From Hydractinia symbiolongicarpus (taxonomy: Eukaryota; Cnidaria; Hydrozoa; Anthoathecata; Hydractiniidae), in assembly GCF_029227915.1 (NCBI RefSeq), contig NC_079881.1:28063501-28127500 (forward strand): a stretch of 64,000 bases of DNA, written 5' to 3'. Shown in pieces: positions 24,192 through 36,552 of this stretch; position 1 is the stretch's first letter; each line of letters opens with the position of its first letter. The position numbers and the translations under genes are program-made. The notes under the pieces were generated by a model. That model made no database searches. It worked only from the letters and a program-made list of their open reading frames with translations, and was not told the DNA's origin.

Positions 24192-27100
24192 TGAGACGCT
24201 GAATAAAAGAAGTTTAATCGCCGGCAAACGAAAACCTGCGATTTCCCGTAAATCCCGAGTCGGCCCGTATAGTCAAAAGTATACAAAGAAAGTACCCAGG
24301 GTGTAAACTCATTTCCCGAACGATTTTTTAAATTAATTTTCACCACTAAAACGCATGAGACTTGTAGTTTTCAGAATTGTTTTCATTTTTGATGAGACGC
24401 TTAATGAAAGTTGTTTAATCGCCGGCAAACGAAAACCCGCGACTTCCCATAAATCCCGGACTCAGCCCGTATAGTCAAACGTATACAAAGAAAGTACCCA
24501 GGGAGTAAACTCATTTCCCGAACGATGTTTTAAATTATTTTTTCACCACTAAAACGCACGAGACTTGTAGTTTTCAAAAATGTTTTCATTATTGATGAGA
24601 CGCTGAATAAAAGAAGTTTAATCGCCGGAAAACGAAAACCTGCGATTTCCCGTAAATCCCGGACTCGGCCCGTATAGTCAAAAGTATACAAAGAAAGTAC
24701 CCGGGGTGTAAACTCATTTCCCGAACGATTTTTTAAATTATTATTTCACCACTAAAGCCCATGAGACTTGTTGTTTTTAAAAATGTTTTCATTTTTGATG
24801 AGACGCTGAAGAAAAGAAGTTTAATTGCTGGCAAACGAAAACCCGCGACTTCCTGTAAATCCCGGACTCGGCCCGTATAGTCAAAAGTATACAAAGAAAG
24901 TACCCATGGAGTAAAGTCATTTCCCGAACGATTTTTTAAATTAATTTTCACCACTAAAACGCATGAGACTTGTAGTTTTCAGAAATGTTTTCATTTTTGA
25001 TGAGACGCTTAATGAAAGTTGCTTAATCGCCGGCAAACGAAACCCCGCGATTTCCCGTAAATCCCGGGTTTGGCCCATATAGTCGAATGTATACAAAGAA
25101 AGTACCCTGTGAGTAAACTCATTTCCCGAACGAATTTTTAAATTAATTTTTCACCACTAAAACGCATGAGACTTGTAGTTTTCAGAAATGTTTTCATTTT
25201 TGATGAGACGCTTAATAAAAGTGGTTTAATCGCCGGCAAACGAAAACCCGCGATTTCCCGTAAATCCCGGTCTTGGTCCGTATAGTCGAATGTATACAAA
25301 GAAAGTACCCAGGGAGTAAACTCATTTCCAAAACGATTTTTTAAATTTTTTTTTCACGACTAAAACACATGAGACTTGTAGTTTTCAAAAATGTTTTCAT
25401 TTTTGATGAGACGCTTAATGAAAGAGGTTTAATCGCCGGCAAACGAAAACCCGCGAATTCCCGTAAATCCCGCGCTTGGCCCGTATAGTCGAATGTATAC
25501 ATAAAAGTACCGTGTGAGTAAACTCATTTCCAGAACGATTTTTTAATTTGTTTTTTCAACACTAAAACGCATGAGACTTGTAGTTTTCAAAAATGTTTTC
25601 ATTTTTGATGATACGCTGAATAAAAGTTGTTTAATCGCCGGCAAACGAAAACCCGCGATTTCCCGTAAATCCCGGACTCGCCCCGTATAGTCAAAAGTAT
25701 ACAAAGAAAGTACCCAGGGTGTAAACTCATTTCCCGAACGATTTTTTAAATTATTATTTCACCACTAAAGCCCATGAGACTTGTAGTATTTAAAAATATT
25801 TTCATTTTTGATGAGACGCTGAATAAAAGAAGTTTAATCGCCGGCAAACGAAAACCCGCGATTTCCCGTAAATCCCGGACTCGGCCCGTATAGTCAAAAG
25901 TATACAAAGAAAGTACCCATTGTGTAAACTCATTTCCCGAACGATTTTTTAAATTATTATTTCACAACTAAACCCATTAGACTTGTAGTATTTAAAAATA
26001 TTTTCATTTTTGATGAGACGCTGAATAAAAGAAGTTTAATCGCCGGCAAACGAAAACCCGCAACTTCCCGTAAATCCCGGACTCGGCCCGTATAGTCAAA
26101 AGTATACAAAGAAAGTACCCAGGGAGTAAACTCATTTCCCAAACGATATTTTAAATTAATTTTCACCACTAAAACGCATGAGACTTGTAGTTTTCAGAAA
26201 TGTTTTCATTTTTGATGAGACGCTTAATGAAAGTTGTTTAATCGCCGGCAAACGAAAACACGCGATTTCCCGTAAATCCCAAGCTTGGCCCGTATAGTCG
26301 AATGTATACAAAGAAAGTACCCTGTGAGTAAACTGATTTCCAGAACGATTTTTTAATTTATTTTTTCAACACTAAAACGCATGAGACTTGTAGTTTTCAA
26401 AAATCTTTTCATTTTTGATGAGACGCTGAATAAAAGAAGTTTAATCGCCGGCAAACGAAAACCCGCGACTTCCCGTAAATCCCGGACTCGGCCCGTATAG
26501 TCAAAAGTATACAAAGAAAGTACCCAGGGAGTAAACTCATTTCCCGAACGATTTTTTAAATTTTTTTTCACCACTAAAACGCATGAGACTTGTAGTTTTT
26601 AAAAATGTTTTCATTTTTGATGAGACGCTGAATAAAAGAAGTTTAATTTCCGGCAAACGAAAACCCGGGTCTTCCCGTAAATCCCGGGCTTGGCCCGTAT
26701 AGTCAAAAGTATACAGAGAAAGTACCCTGTGAGTAAACTCATTTCCAAAACGATTTTTTAAATTATCTTTTCACCACTAAAACGCTTGAGACTTGTAGTT
26801 TTCAAAAATGTTTTCATTTTTGATGAGACGCTGAATAAAAGAAGTTTAATCGCCGGCAAACGAAAAACCGCCATTTCCCGTAAACCCTGGACTCGGCCCG
26901 CATAGTCAAAAGTATACAAAGAAAGTACCCAGGGAGTAAACTCACTTCCCGAACGATTTTTTAAATTATTTTTTCACCACTAAAACGCATGAGACTTGTA
27001 GTTTTCAAAAATGTTTTCATTTTTGATGAGACACTGAATAAAAGAAGTTTAATCGCCGGCAAACGAAAACCTGCGATTTCCCGTAAACCCCGGACTCGGC

Positions 27101-29599
27101 CCGTATAGTCAAAAGTATACAAAGAAAGTACCCAGGGTGTAAACTCATTTCCCGAACGATTTTTTAAATTATTATTTCACCACTAAAGCCCATGAGACTT
27201 GTAGTATTTAAAAATATTTTCTTTTTTGATGAGACGCTGAATAAAAGAAGTTTAATCGCCGGCAAACGAAAACCTGCGATTTCCCGTAAATCCCGGACTC
27301 GGCCCGTATAGTCAAAAGTATACAAAGAAAGTACCCAGGGAGTAAACTCATTTCCCGAACGATTTTTTAAATTTTTTTTCACCACTAAAACGCATGAGAC
27401 TTGTAGTTTTTAAAAATGTTTTCAATTTTGATGAGACGCTGAATAAAAGAAGTTTAATTGCCGGCAAAGGAAAACCCGCGTCTTCCCGTAAATCCCGGAC
27501 TCGGCCCGTATAGTCAAAAGTATACAAAGAAAGTACCCAGGGAGTAAACTCATTTCCCAAACGATATTTTAAATTAATTTTCACCACTAAAACGCATGAG
27601 ACTTGTAGTTTTTAGAAATGTTTTCATTTTTGATGAGACGCTTAATGAAAGTTGTTTAATCGCCGGCAAACGAAAACACGCGATTTCGCGTAAATCCCGG
27701 GCTTGGCCCGTATAGTCGAATGTATACAAAGAAAGTACCCTGTGAGTAAACTCATTTCCCGAACGATTTTTTAAATTTTTATTTCACCACTAAAGCCCAT
27801 GAGACTTGTAGTATTTAAAGATATTTTCATTTTTGATGAGACGCTGAATAAAAGAAGTTTAATTGCCGGCAAACGAGAACCCGCGACTTCCCATAAATCC
27901 CGGACTCAGCCCGTATAGTCAAAAGTATACAAAGAAAGTACCCGGGGTGTAAACTCATTTCCCGAACGATTTTTTAAATTATTATTTCACCACTAAAGCC
28001 CATGAGACTTGTTGTTTTTAAAAATGTTTTCATTTTTGATGAGACGCTGAATAAAAGAAGTTTAATTGCCGGCAAACGACAACCCGCGACTTCCTGTAAA
28101 TCCCGGACTCGGCCCGTATAGTCAAAAGTATACAAAGAAAGTACCCAGGGAGTAAACTCATTTCCCGAACGATTTTTTAAAATAATTTTCACCACTAAAA
28201 CGCATGAGACTTGTAGTTTTCAGAAATGTTTTCATTTTTGATGAGACGCTTAATGAAAGTTGCTTAATCGCCGGCAAACGAAAACCCGCGATTTCCCGTA
28301 AATCCCGGGCTTGGCCCGTATAGTCGAATGTATACAAAGAAAGTACCCTGTGACTAAACTCATTTCCCGAACGAATTTTTAAATTATTTTTTCACCACTA
28401 AAACGCATGAGACTTGTAGTTTTCAGAAATGTTTTCATTTTTGATGAGACGCTTAATAAAAGTGGTTTAATCGCCGGCAAACGAAAACCCGCGATTTCCC
28501 GTAAATCCCGGTCTTGGTCCGTATAGTCGAATGTATACAAAGAAAGTACCCAGAGAGTAAACTCATTTCCAAAACGATTTTTTAAATTTTTTTTTCACGA
28601 CTAAAGCACATGAGACTTGTAGTTTTCAAAAATGTTTTCATTTTTGATGAGACGCTTAATGAAAGAGGTTTAATCGCCGGCAAACGAAAACCTGCGATTT
28701 CCCGTAAATCCCGCGCTTGGCCCGTATAGTCGAATGTATACAAAGAAAGTACCCTGTGAGTAAACTCATTTCCAGAACGATTTTTTAATTTATTTTTTCA
28801 ACACTAAAACTCATGAGACTTGTAGTTTTCAAAAATGTTTTCATTTTTGATGAGACGCTGAATAAAAGAAGTTTAATCGCCGGCAAACGAAAACCTGCGA
28901 TTTCCCGTAAATCCCGAGTCGGCCCGTATAGTCAAAAGTATACAAAGAAAGTACCCAGGGTGTAAACTCATTTCCCGAACGATTTTTTAAATTAATTTTC
29001 ACCACTAAAACGCATGAGACTTGTAGTTTTCAGAATTGTTTTCATTTTTGATGAGACGCTTAATGAAAGTTGCTTAATCGCCGGCAAACGAAAACCCGCG
29101 ACTTCCCATAAATCCCGGACTCAGCCCGTATAGTCAAAAGTATACAAAGAAAGTACCCAGGGAGTAAACTCATTTCCCGAACGATGTTTTAAATTATTTT
29201 TTCACCACTAAAACGCACGAGACTTGTAGTTTTCAAAAATGTTTTCATTATTGATGAGACGCTGAATAAAAGAAGTTTAATCGCCGGAAAACGAAAACCT
29301 GCGATTTCCCGTAAATCCCGGACTCGGCCCGTATAGTCAAAAGTATACAAAGAAAGTACCCGGGGTGTAAACTCATTTCCCGAACGATTTTTTAAATTAT
29401 TATTTCACCACTAAAGCCCATGAGACTTGTTGTTTTTAAAATTGTATTCATTTTTGATGAAACGCTGAATAAAAGAAGTTTAATTGCCGGCAAACGAAAA
29501 CCCGCGACTTCCTGTAAATCCCGGACTCGGCCCGCATAGTCAAAAGTATAGAAAGAAAGTACCCAGGGAGTAAACTTATTTTCCGAACGATTTTTTAAA

Positions 29600-30900
29600 T
29601 TAATTTTCACCACTAAAACGCATGAGACTTGTAGTTTTCAGAAATGTTTTCATTTTTGATGAGACGCTTAATGAAAGTTGCTTAATCACCGGCAAACGAA
29701 AACCCGCGATTTCCCGTAAATCCCGGGCTTGGCCCGTATAGTCGAATGTATACAAAGAAAGTACCCTGTGAGTAAACTCATTTCCCGAACGAATTTTTAA
29801 ATTATTTTTTCACCACTAAAACGCATGAGACTTGTAGTTTTCAGAAATGTTTTCATTTTTGATGAGACGCTTAATAAAAGTGGTTTAATCGCCGGCAAAC
29901 GAAAACCCGCGATTTCCCGTAAATCCCGGTCTTGGTCCGTATAGTCGAATGTATACAAAGAAAGTACCCAGGGAGTAAACTCATTTCCAAAACGATTTTT
30001 TAAATTTTTTTTTCACAACTAAAACACATGAGACTTGTAGTTTTCAAAAATGTTTTCATTTTTGATGAAACGCTTAATGAAAGAGGTTTAATCGCCGGCA
30101 AACGAAAACCCGCGATTTCCCGTAAATCCCGCGCTTGGCCCGTATAGTCGAATGTATACAAAGAAAGTACCCTGTGAGTAAACTCATTTCCAGAACGATT
30201 TTTTAATTTATTTTTTCAACACTAAAACTCATGAGACTTGTAGTTTTCAGAAATGTTTTCATTTTTGATGAGACGCTTAATGAAAGTTGTTTAATCGCCG
30301 GCAAACGAAAACCCGCGATATCCCGTAAATCCCGGGCTTGGCCCGTATAGTCGAATGTATACAAAGAAAGTACCCTGTGAGTAAACTCATTTCCCGAACG
30401 AATTTTTAAATTATTTTTTCACCACTAAAACGCATGAGATTTGTAGTTTTTAAAAATGTTTTCATTTTTGATGAGACGCTGAATAAAAGAAGTTTAATCG
30501 CCGGAAAACGAAAACCTGCGATTTCCCGTAAATCCCGGACTCGGCCCGTATAGTCAAAAGTATACAAAGAAAGTACCCGGGGTGTAAACTCATTTCCCGA
30601 ACGATTTTTTAAATTATTATTTCACCACTAAAGCCCATGAGACTTGTTATTTTTAAAAATGTTTTCATTTTTGATGAGACGCTGAATAAAAGAAGTTTAA
30701 TTGCCGGCAAACGAAAACCCGCGACTTCCTGTAAATCCCGGACTCGGCCCGTATAGTCAAAAGCATACAAAGAAAGTACCCAGGGAGTAAACTCATTTCC
30801 CGAACGATTTTTTAAATTAATTTTCACCACTAAAACGCATGAGACTTGTAGTTTTCAGAAATGTTTTCATTTTTGATGAGACGCTTAATGAAAGTTGCTT
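29600..30900. repeat. Satellite monomers without a clear tandem partner
   Basis: About six ordinary monomers, mixed A and B. They resemble 24.95-26.2 kb at the 4,659-bp offset but with more differences, for example GCGATTTCCC and TACAAAGAAAG where the earlier copy has GCGAATTCCC and TACATAAAAG. I found no long high-identity duplicate with sharp boundaries here. Confidence 0.7.
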
Positions 30901-33900
30901 AATCGCCGGCAAACGAAAACCCGCGATTTCCCGTAAATCCCGGGCTTGGCCCGTATAGTCGAATGTATACAAATAAAGTACCCTGTGAGTAAACTCATTT
31001 CCCGAACGAATTTTTAAATTATTTTTTCACCACTAAAACGCATGAGACTTGTAGTTTTCAGAAATGTTTTCATTTTTGATGAGGCGCTTAATAAAAGTGG
31101 TTTAATCGCCGGCAAACGAAAACCCGCGATTTCCCGTAAATCCCGGTCTTGGTCCGTATAGTCGAATGTATACAAAGAAAGTACCCAGGGAGTAAACTCA
31201 TTTCCAAAACGATTTTTTAAATTTTTTTTTCACGACTAAAACACATGAGACTTGTAGTTTTCAAAAATGTTTTCATTTTTGATGAGACGCTTAATGAAAG
31301 AGGTTTAATCGCCGGCAAACGAAAACCCGCGATTTCCCGTAAATCCCGCGCTTGGCCCGTATAGTCGAATGTATACAAAGAAAGTACCCTGTGAGTAAAC
31401 TCATTTCCAGAACGATTTTTTAATTTATTTTTTCACGACTAAAACACATGAGACTTGTAGTTTTCAAAAATGTTTTCATTTTTGATGAGACGCTTAATGA
31501 AAGAGGTTTAATCGCCGGCAAACGAAAACCCGCGATTTCCCGTAAATCCCGCGCTTGGCCCGTATAGTCGAATGTATACAAAGAAAGTACCCTGTGAGTA
31601 AACTCATTTCCAGAACGATTTTTTAATTTATTTTTTCAACACTAAAACTCATGAGACTTGTAGTTTTCAAAAATGTTTTCATCTTTGATGAGGCGCTGAA
31701 TAAAAGAAGTTTAATCGCTGGCAAACGAAAACCTGCGATTTCCCGTAAATCCCGAGTCGGCCTGTATAGTCAAAAGTATACAAAGAAAGTACCCAGGGTG
31801 TAAAGTCATTTCCCGAACGATTTTTTAAATTAATTTTCACCACTAAAACGCATGAGACTTGTAGTTTTCAGAAATGTTTTCATTTTTGATGAGACGCTTA
31901 ATGAAAGTTGTTTAATCGCCGGCAAACGAAAACCCGCGATATCCCGTAAATCCCGGGCTTGGCCCGTATAGTCGAATGTATACAAAGAAAGTACCCTGTG
32001 GGTAAACTCATTTCCCGAACGAATTTTTAAATTATTTTTTTACCACTAAAACGCATGAGACTTGTAGTTTTCAGAAATGTTTTCATTTTTGATGAGACGC
32101 CTAATAAAAGTGGTTTAATCGCCGGCAAACGAAAACCCGCGATTTCCCGTAAATCCCGGGCTTGGCCCGTATAGTCGAATGTATACAAAGAAAGTACCCT
32201 GTGAGTAAACTCATTTCCAAAACGATTTTTTAAATTATCTTTTCACCACTAAAACGCTTGAGACTTGTAGTTTTCAAAAATGTTTTCATTTTTGATGAGA
32301 CGCTGAATAAAAGAAGTTTAATCGCCGACAAACGAAAACCCGCCATTTCCCGTAAACCCCGAAATCGGCCCGCATAGTCAAAAGTATACAAAGAAAGTAC
32401 CCAGGGAGTAAACTCACTTCCCGAACGATTTTTTAAATTATTTTTTCACCACTAAAACGCATGAGACTTGTAGTTTTCAAAAATGTTTTCATTTTTGATG
32501 AGACGCTGAATAAAAGAAGTTTAATCACCGGCAAACGAAAACCTGCGATTTCCCGTAAATCCCGGACTCGGCCCGTATAGTCAAAAGTATACAAAGAAAG
32601 TACCCAGGGTGTAAACTCATTTCCCGAACGATTTTTTAAATTATTATTTCACCACTAAAGCCCATGAGACTTGTAGTATTTAAAAATATTTTCATTTTTG
32701 ATGAGACGCTGAGTAAAAGAAGTTTAATCGCCGGCAAACGAAAACCTGCGATTTCCCGTACATCCCGGACTCGGCCCGTATAGTCAAAAGTATACAAAGA
32801 AAGTACCCAGGGTGTAAACTCATTTCCCGAACGATTTTTTAAATTATTATTTCACCACTAAAGCCCATGAGACTTGTAGTATTTAAAAATATTTTCATTT
32901 TTGATGAGACGCTGAATAAAAGAAGTTTAATCGCCGGCAAACGAAAACCCGCGATTTCCCGTAAATCCCGGGCTTGGCCCGTATAGTCGAATGTATACAA
33001 ATAAAGTACCCTGTGAGTAAACTCATTTCCCGAACGAATTTTTAAATTATTTTTTCACCACTAAAACGCATGAGACTTGTAGTTTTCAGAAATGTTTTCA
33101 TTTTTGATGAGGCGCTTAATAAAAGTGGTTTAATCGCCGGCAAACGAAAACCCGCGATTTCCCGTAAATCCCGGTCTTGGTCCGTATAGTCGAATGTATA
33201 CAAAGAAAGTACCCAGGGAGTAAACTCATTTCCAAAACGATTTTTTAAATTTTTTTTTCACGACTAAAACACATGAGACTTGTAGTTTTCAAAAATGTTT
33301 TCATTTTTGATGAGACGCTTAATGAAAGAGGTTTAATCGCCGGCAAACGAAAACCCGCGATTTCCCGTAAATCCCGCGCTTGGCCCGTATAGTCGAATGT
33401 ATACAAAGAAAGTACCCTGTGAGTAAACTCATTTCCAGAACGATTTTTTAATTTATTTTTTCAACACTAAAACTCATGAGACTTGTAGTTTTCAAAAATG
33501 TTTTCATCTTTGATGAGGCGCTGAATAAAAGAAGTTTAATCGCCGGCAAACGAAAACCTGCGATTTCCCGTAAATCCCGTGTCGGCCTGTATAGTCAAAA
33601 GTATACAAAGAAAGTACCCAGGGTGTAAAGTCATTTCCCGAACGATTTTTTAAATTAATTTTCACCACTAAAACGCATGAGACTTGTAGTTTTCAGAAAT
33701 GTTTTCATTTTTGATGAGACGCTTAATGAAAGTTGTTTAATCGCCGGCAAACGAAAACCCGCAATATCCCGTAAATCCCGGACTTGGCCCGTATAGTCGA
33801 ATGTATACAAAGAAAGTACCCTGTGGGTAAACTCATTTCCCGAACGAATTTTTAAATTATTTTTTTACCACTAAAACGCATGAGACTTGTAGTTTTCAGA

Positions 33901-36552
33901 AATGTTTTCATTTTTGATGAGACGCCTAATAAAAGTGGTTTAATCGCCGGCAAACGAAAACCCGCGATTTCCCGTAAATCCCGGGCTTGGCCCGTATAGT
34001 CGAATGTATACAAAGAAAGTACCCTGTGAGTAAACTCATTTCCAAAACGATTTTTTAAATTATCTTTTCACCACTAAAACGCTTGAGACTTGTAGTTTTC
34101 AAAAATGTTTTCATCTTTGATGAGACGCTGAATAAAAGAAGTTTAATCGCCGACAAACGAAAACCCGCCATTTCCCGTAAACCCCGAAATCGGCCCGCAT
34201 AGTCAAAAGTATACAAAGAAAGTACCCAGGGAGTAAACTCACTTCCCGAACGATTTTTTAAATTATTTTTTCACCACTAAAACGCATGAGACTTGTAGTT
34301 TTCAAAAATGTTTTCATTTTTGATGAGACGCTGAATAAAAGAAGTTTAATCACCGGCAAACGAAAACCTGCGATTTCCCGTAAATCCCGGACTCGGCCCG
34401 TATAGTCAAAAGTATACAAAGAAAGTACCCAGGGTGTAAACTCATTTCCCGAACGATTTTTTAAATTATTATTTCACCACTAAAGCCCATGAGACTTGTA
34501 GTATTTAAAAATATTTTCATTTTTGATGAGACGCTGAGTAAAAGAAGTTTAATCGCCGGCAAACGAAAACCTGCGATTTCCCGTACATCCCGGACTCGGC
34601 CCGTATAGTCAAAAGTATACAAAGAAAGTACCCAGGGTGTAAACTCATTTCCCGAACGATTTTTTAAATTATTATTTCACCACTAAAGCCCATGAGACTT
34701 GTAGTATTTAAAAATATTTTCATTTTTGATGAGACGCTGAATAAAAGAAGTTTAATCGCCGGCAAACGAAAACCCGCGACTTCCCGTAAATCCCGGACTC
34801 GGCCCGTATAGTCAAAAGTATACAAAGAAAGTACCCAGGGAGTAAACTCATTTCCCGAACGATTTTTTAAATTTTTTTTCACCACTAAAACGCACGAGAC
34901 TTGTAGTTTTTAAAAATGTTTTCATTTTTGATGAGACGCTTAATGAAAGAGGTTTAATCGCCGGCAAACGAAAACCCGCGATTTCCCGTAAATCCCGCGC
35001 TTGGCCCGTATAGTCGAATGTATACAAAGAAAGTACCCTGTGAGTAAACTCATTTCCAGAACGATTTTTTAATTTATTTTTTCAACACGAAAACTCATGA
35101 GACTTGTAGTTTTCAAAAATGTTTTCATCTTTGATGAGGCGCTGAATAAAAGAAGTTTAATCGCCGGCAAACGAAAACCTGCGATTTCCCGTAAATCCCG
35201 TGTCGGCCTGTATAGTCAAAAGTATACAAAGAAAGTACCCAGGGTGTAAAGTCATTTCCCGAACGATTTTTTAAATTAATTTTCACCACTAAAACGCATG
35301 AGACTTGTAGTTTTCAGAAATGTTTTCATTTTTGATGAGACGCTTAATGAAAGTTGTTTAATCGCCGGCAAACGAAAACCCGCGATATCCCGTAAATCCC
35401 GGGCTTGGCCCGTATAGTCGAATGTATACAAAGAAAGTACCCTGTGGGTAAACTCATTTCCCGAACGAATTTTTAAATTATTTTTTTACCACTAAAACGC
35501 ATGAGACTTGTAGTTTTCAGAAATGTTTTCATTTTTGATGAGACGCCTAATAAAAGTGGTTTAATCGCCGGCAAACGAAAACCCGCGATTTCCCGTAAAT
35601 CCCGGGCTTGGCCCGTATAGTCGAATGTATACAAAGAAAGTACCCTGTGAGTAAACTCATTTCCAAAACGATTTTTTAAATTATCTTTTCACCACTAAAA
35701 CGCTTGAGACTTGTAGTTTTCAAAAATGTTTTCATTTTTGATGAGACGCTGAATAAAAGAAGTTTAATCGCCGACAAACGAAAACCCGCCATTTCCCGTA
35801 AACCCCGAAATCGGCCCGCATAGTCAAAAGTATACAAAGAAAGTACCCAGGGAGTAAACTCACTTCCCGAACGATTTTTTAAATTATTTTTTCACCACTA
35901 AAACGCATGAGACTTGTAGTTTTCAAAAATGTTTTCATTTTTGATGAGACGCTGAATAAAAGAAGTTTAATCACCGGCAAACGAAAACCTGCGATTTCCC
36001 GTAAATCCCGGACTCGGCCCGTATAGTCAAAAGTATACAAAGAAAGTACCCAGGGTGTAAACTCATTTCCCGAACGATTTTTTAAATTATTATTTCACCA
36101 CTAAAGCCCATGAGACTTGTAGTATTTAAAAATATTTTCATTTTTGATGAGACGCTGAGTAAAAGAAGTTTAATCGCCGGCAAACGAAAACCTGCGATTT
36201 CCCGTACATCCCGGACTCGGCCCGTATAGTCAAAAGTATACAAAGAAAGTACCCAGGGTGTAAACTCATTTCCCGAACGATTTTTTAAATTATTATTTCA
36301 CCACTAAAGCCCATGAGACTTGTAGTATTTAAAAATATTTTCATTTTTGATGAGACGCTGAATAAAAGAAGTTTAATCGCCGGCAAACGAAAACCCGCGA
36401 CTTCCCGTAAATCCCGGACTCGGCCCGTATAGTCAAAAGTATACAAAGAAAGTACCCAGGGAGTAAACTCATTTCCCGAACGATTTTTTAAATTTTTTTT
36501 CACCACTAAAACGCATGAGACTTGTAGTTTTTAAAAATGTTTTCATTTTTGA
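30900..36552. repeat. HOR of 10, 8 and 8 monomers (three related copies)
   Basis: Copies start near 30,900, 32,930 and 34,920. The marker CATCTTTGATGAGGCGCTG (GAGGCG at 31,690, 33,515 and 35,136) gives offsets of 1,825 and 1,621 bp, and AAATAAAG (30,971 and 32,999) gives 2,028 bp. The first copy has one extra monomer because the CACGACTAAAACACATG unit is doubled at 31,225 and 31,430. The 33,300-34,920 and 34,921-36,552 copies are nearly identical, with a few single-base changes such as GCAATATCCC against GCGATATCCC and CATCTTTGATG at 34,110 against CATTTTTGATG. Confidence 0.87.
36144..36346 (+). repeat. Representative A2 monomer (AAAGCCCATGAG / GTATTTAAAAATATT variant)
   Basis: This 203-bp unit is an A derivative in which the usual AAAACGCATGAG block reads AAAGCCCATGAG and the following GTAGTTTTCAAAAATG reads GTAGTATTTAAAAATATT. 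It also has CCCAGGGTGTAAAC in place of CCCAGGGAGTAAAC in the preceding segment. The same combination recurs throughout the window, including near 166, 2,800, 19,300, 39,360 and 60,210. In a related group, seen mainly before 29 kb, the last block reads TTTAAAGATATTTTC. The AAAAATATT change weakens the dyad carried by other units. Confidence 0.9.

Larger units (their letters stand above)
20950..29600. repeat. 23-monomer large duplication (4,659 bp)
   Basis: About 20,950-25,608 is repeated at about 25,609-29,600 with a constant offset of 4,659 bp. Evidence includes GATACGC (20,951 and 25,610), CCCATTGTG (21,257 and 25,916), CATTAGAC, CCAAGCTTGG, TTTTCTTTTTTGATG, TTTCGCGTAAATC, ACGACAACCCGCG and CAGAATTGTTTTC. 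Differences are sparse: ACGATTTATTAAA at 22,093 against ACGATTTTTTAAA in copy 2, CATTTTCGATG near 21,750, and TTGTTTAATC near 24,410 against TTGCTTAATC. Similarity fades after about 29,600. The first part overlaps the end of the 1,825-bp duplication. Confidence 0.9.
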
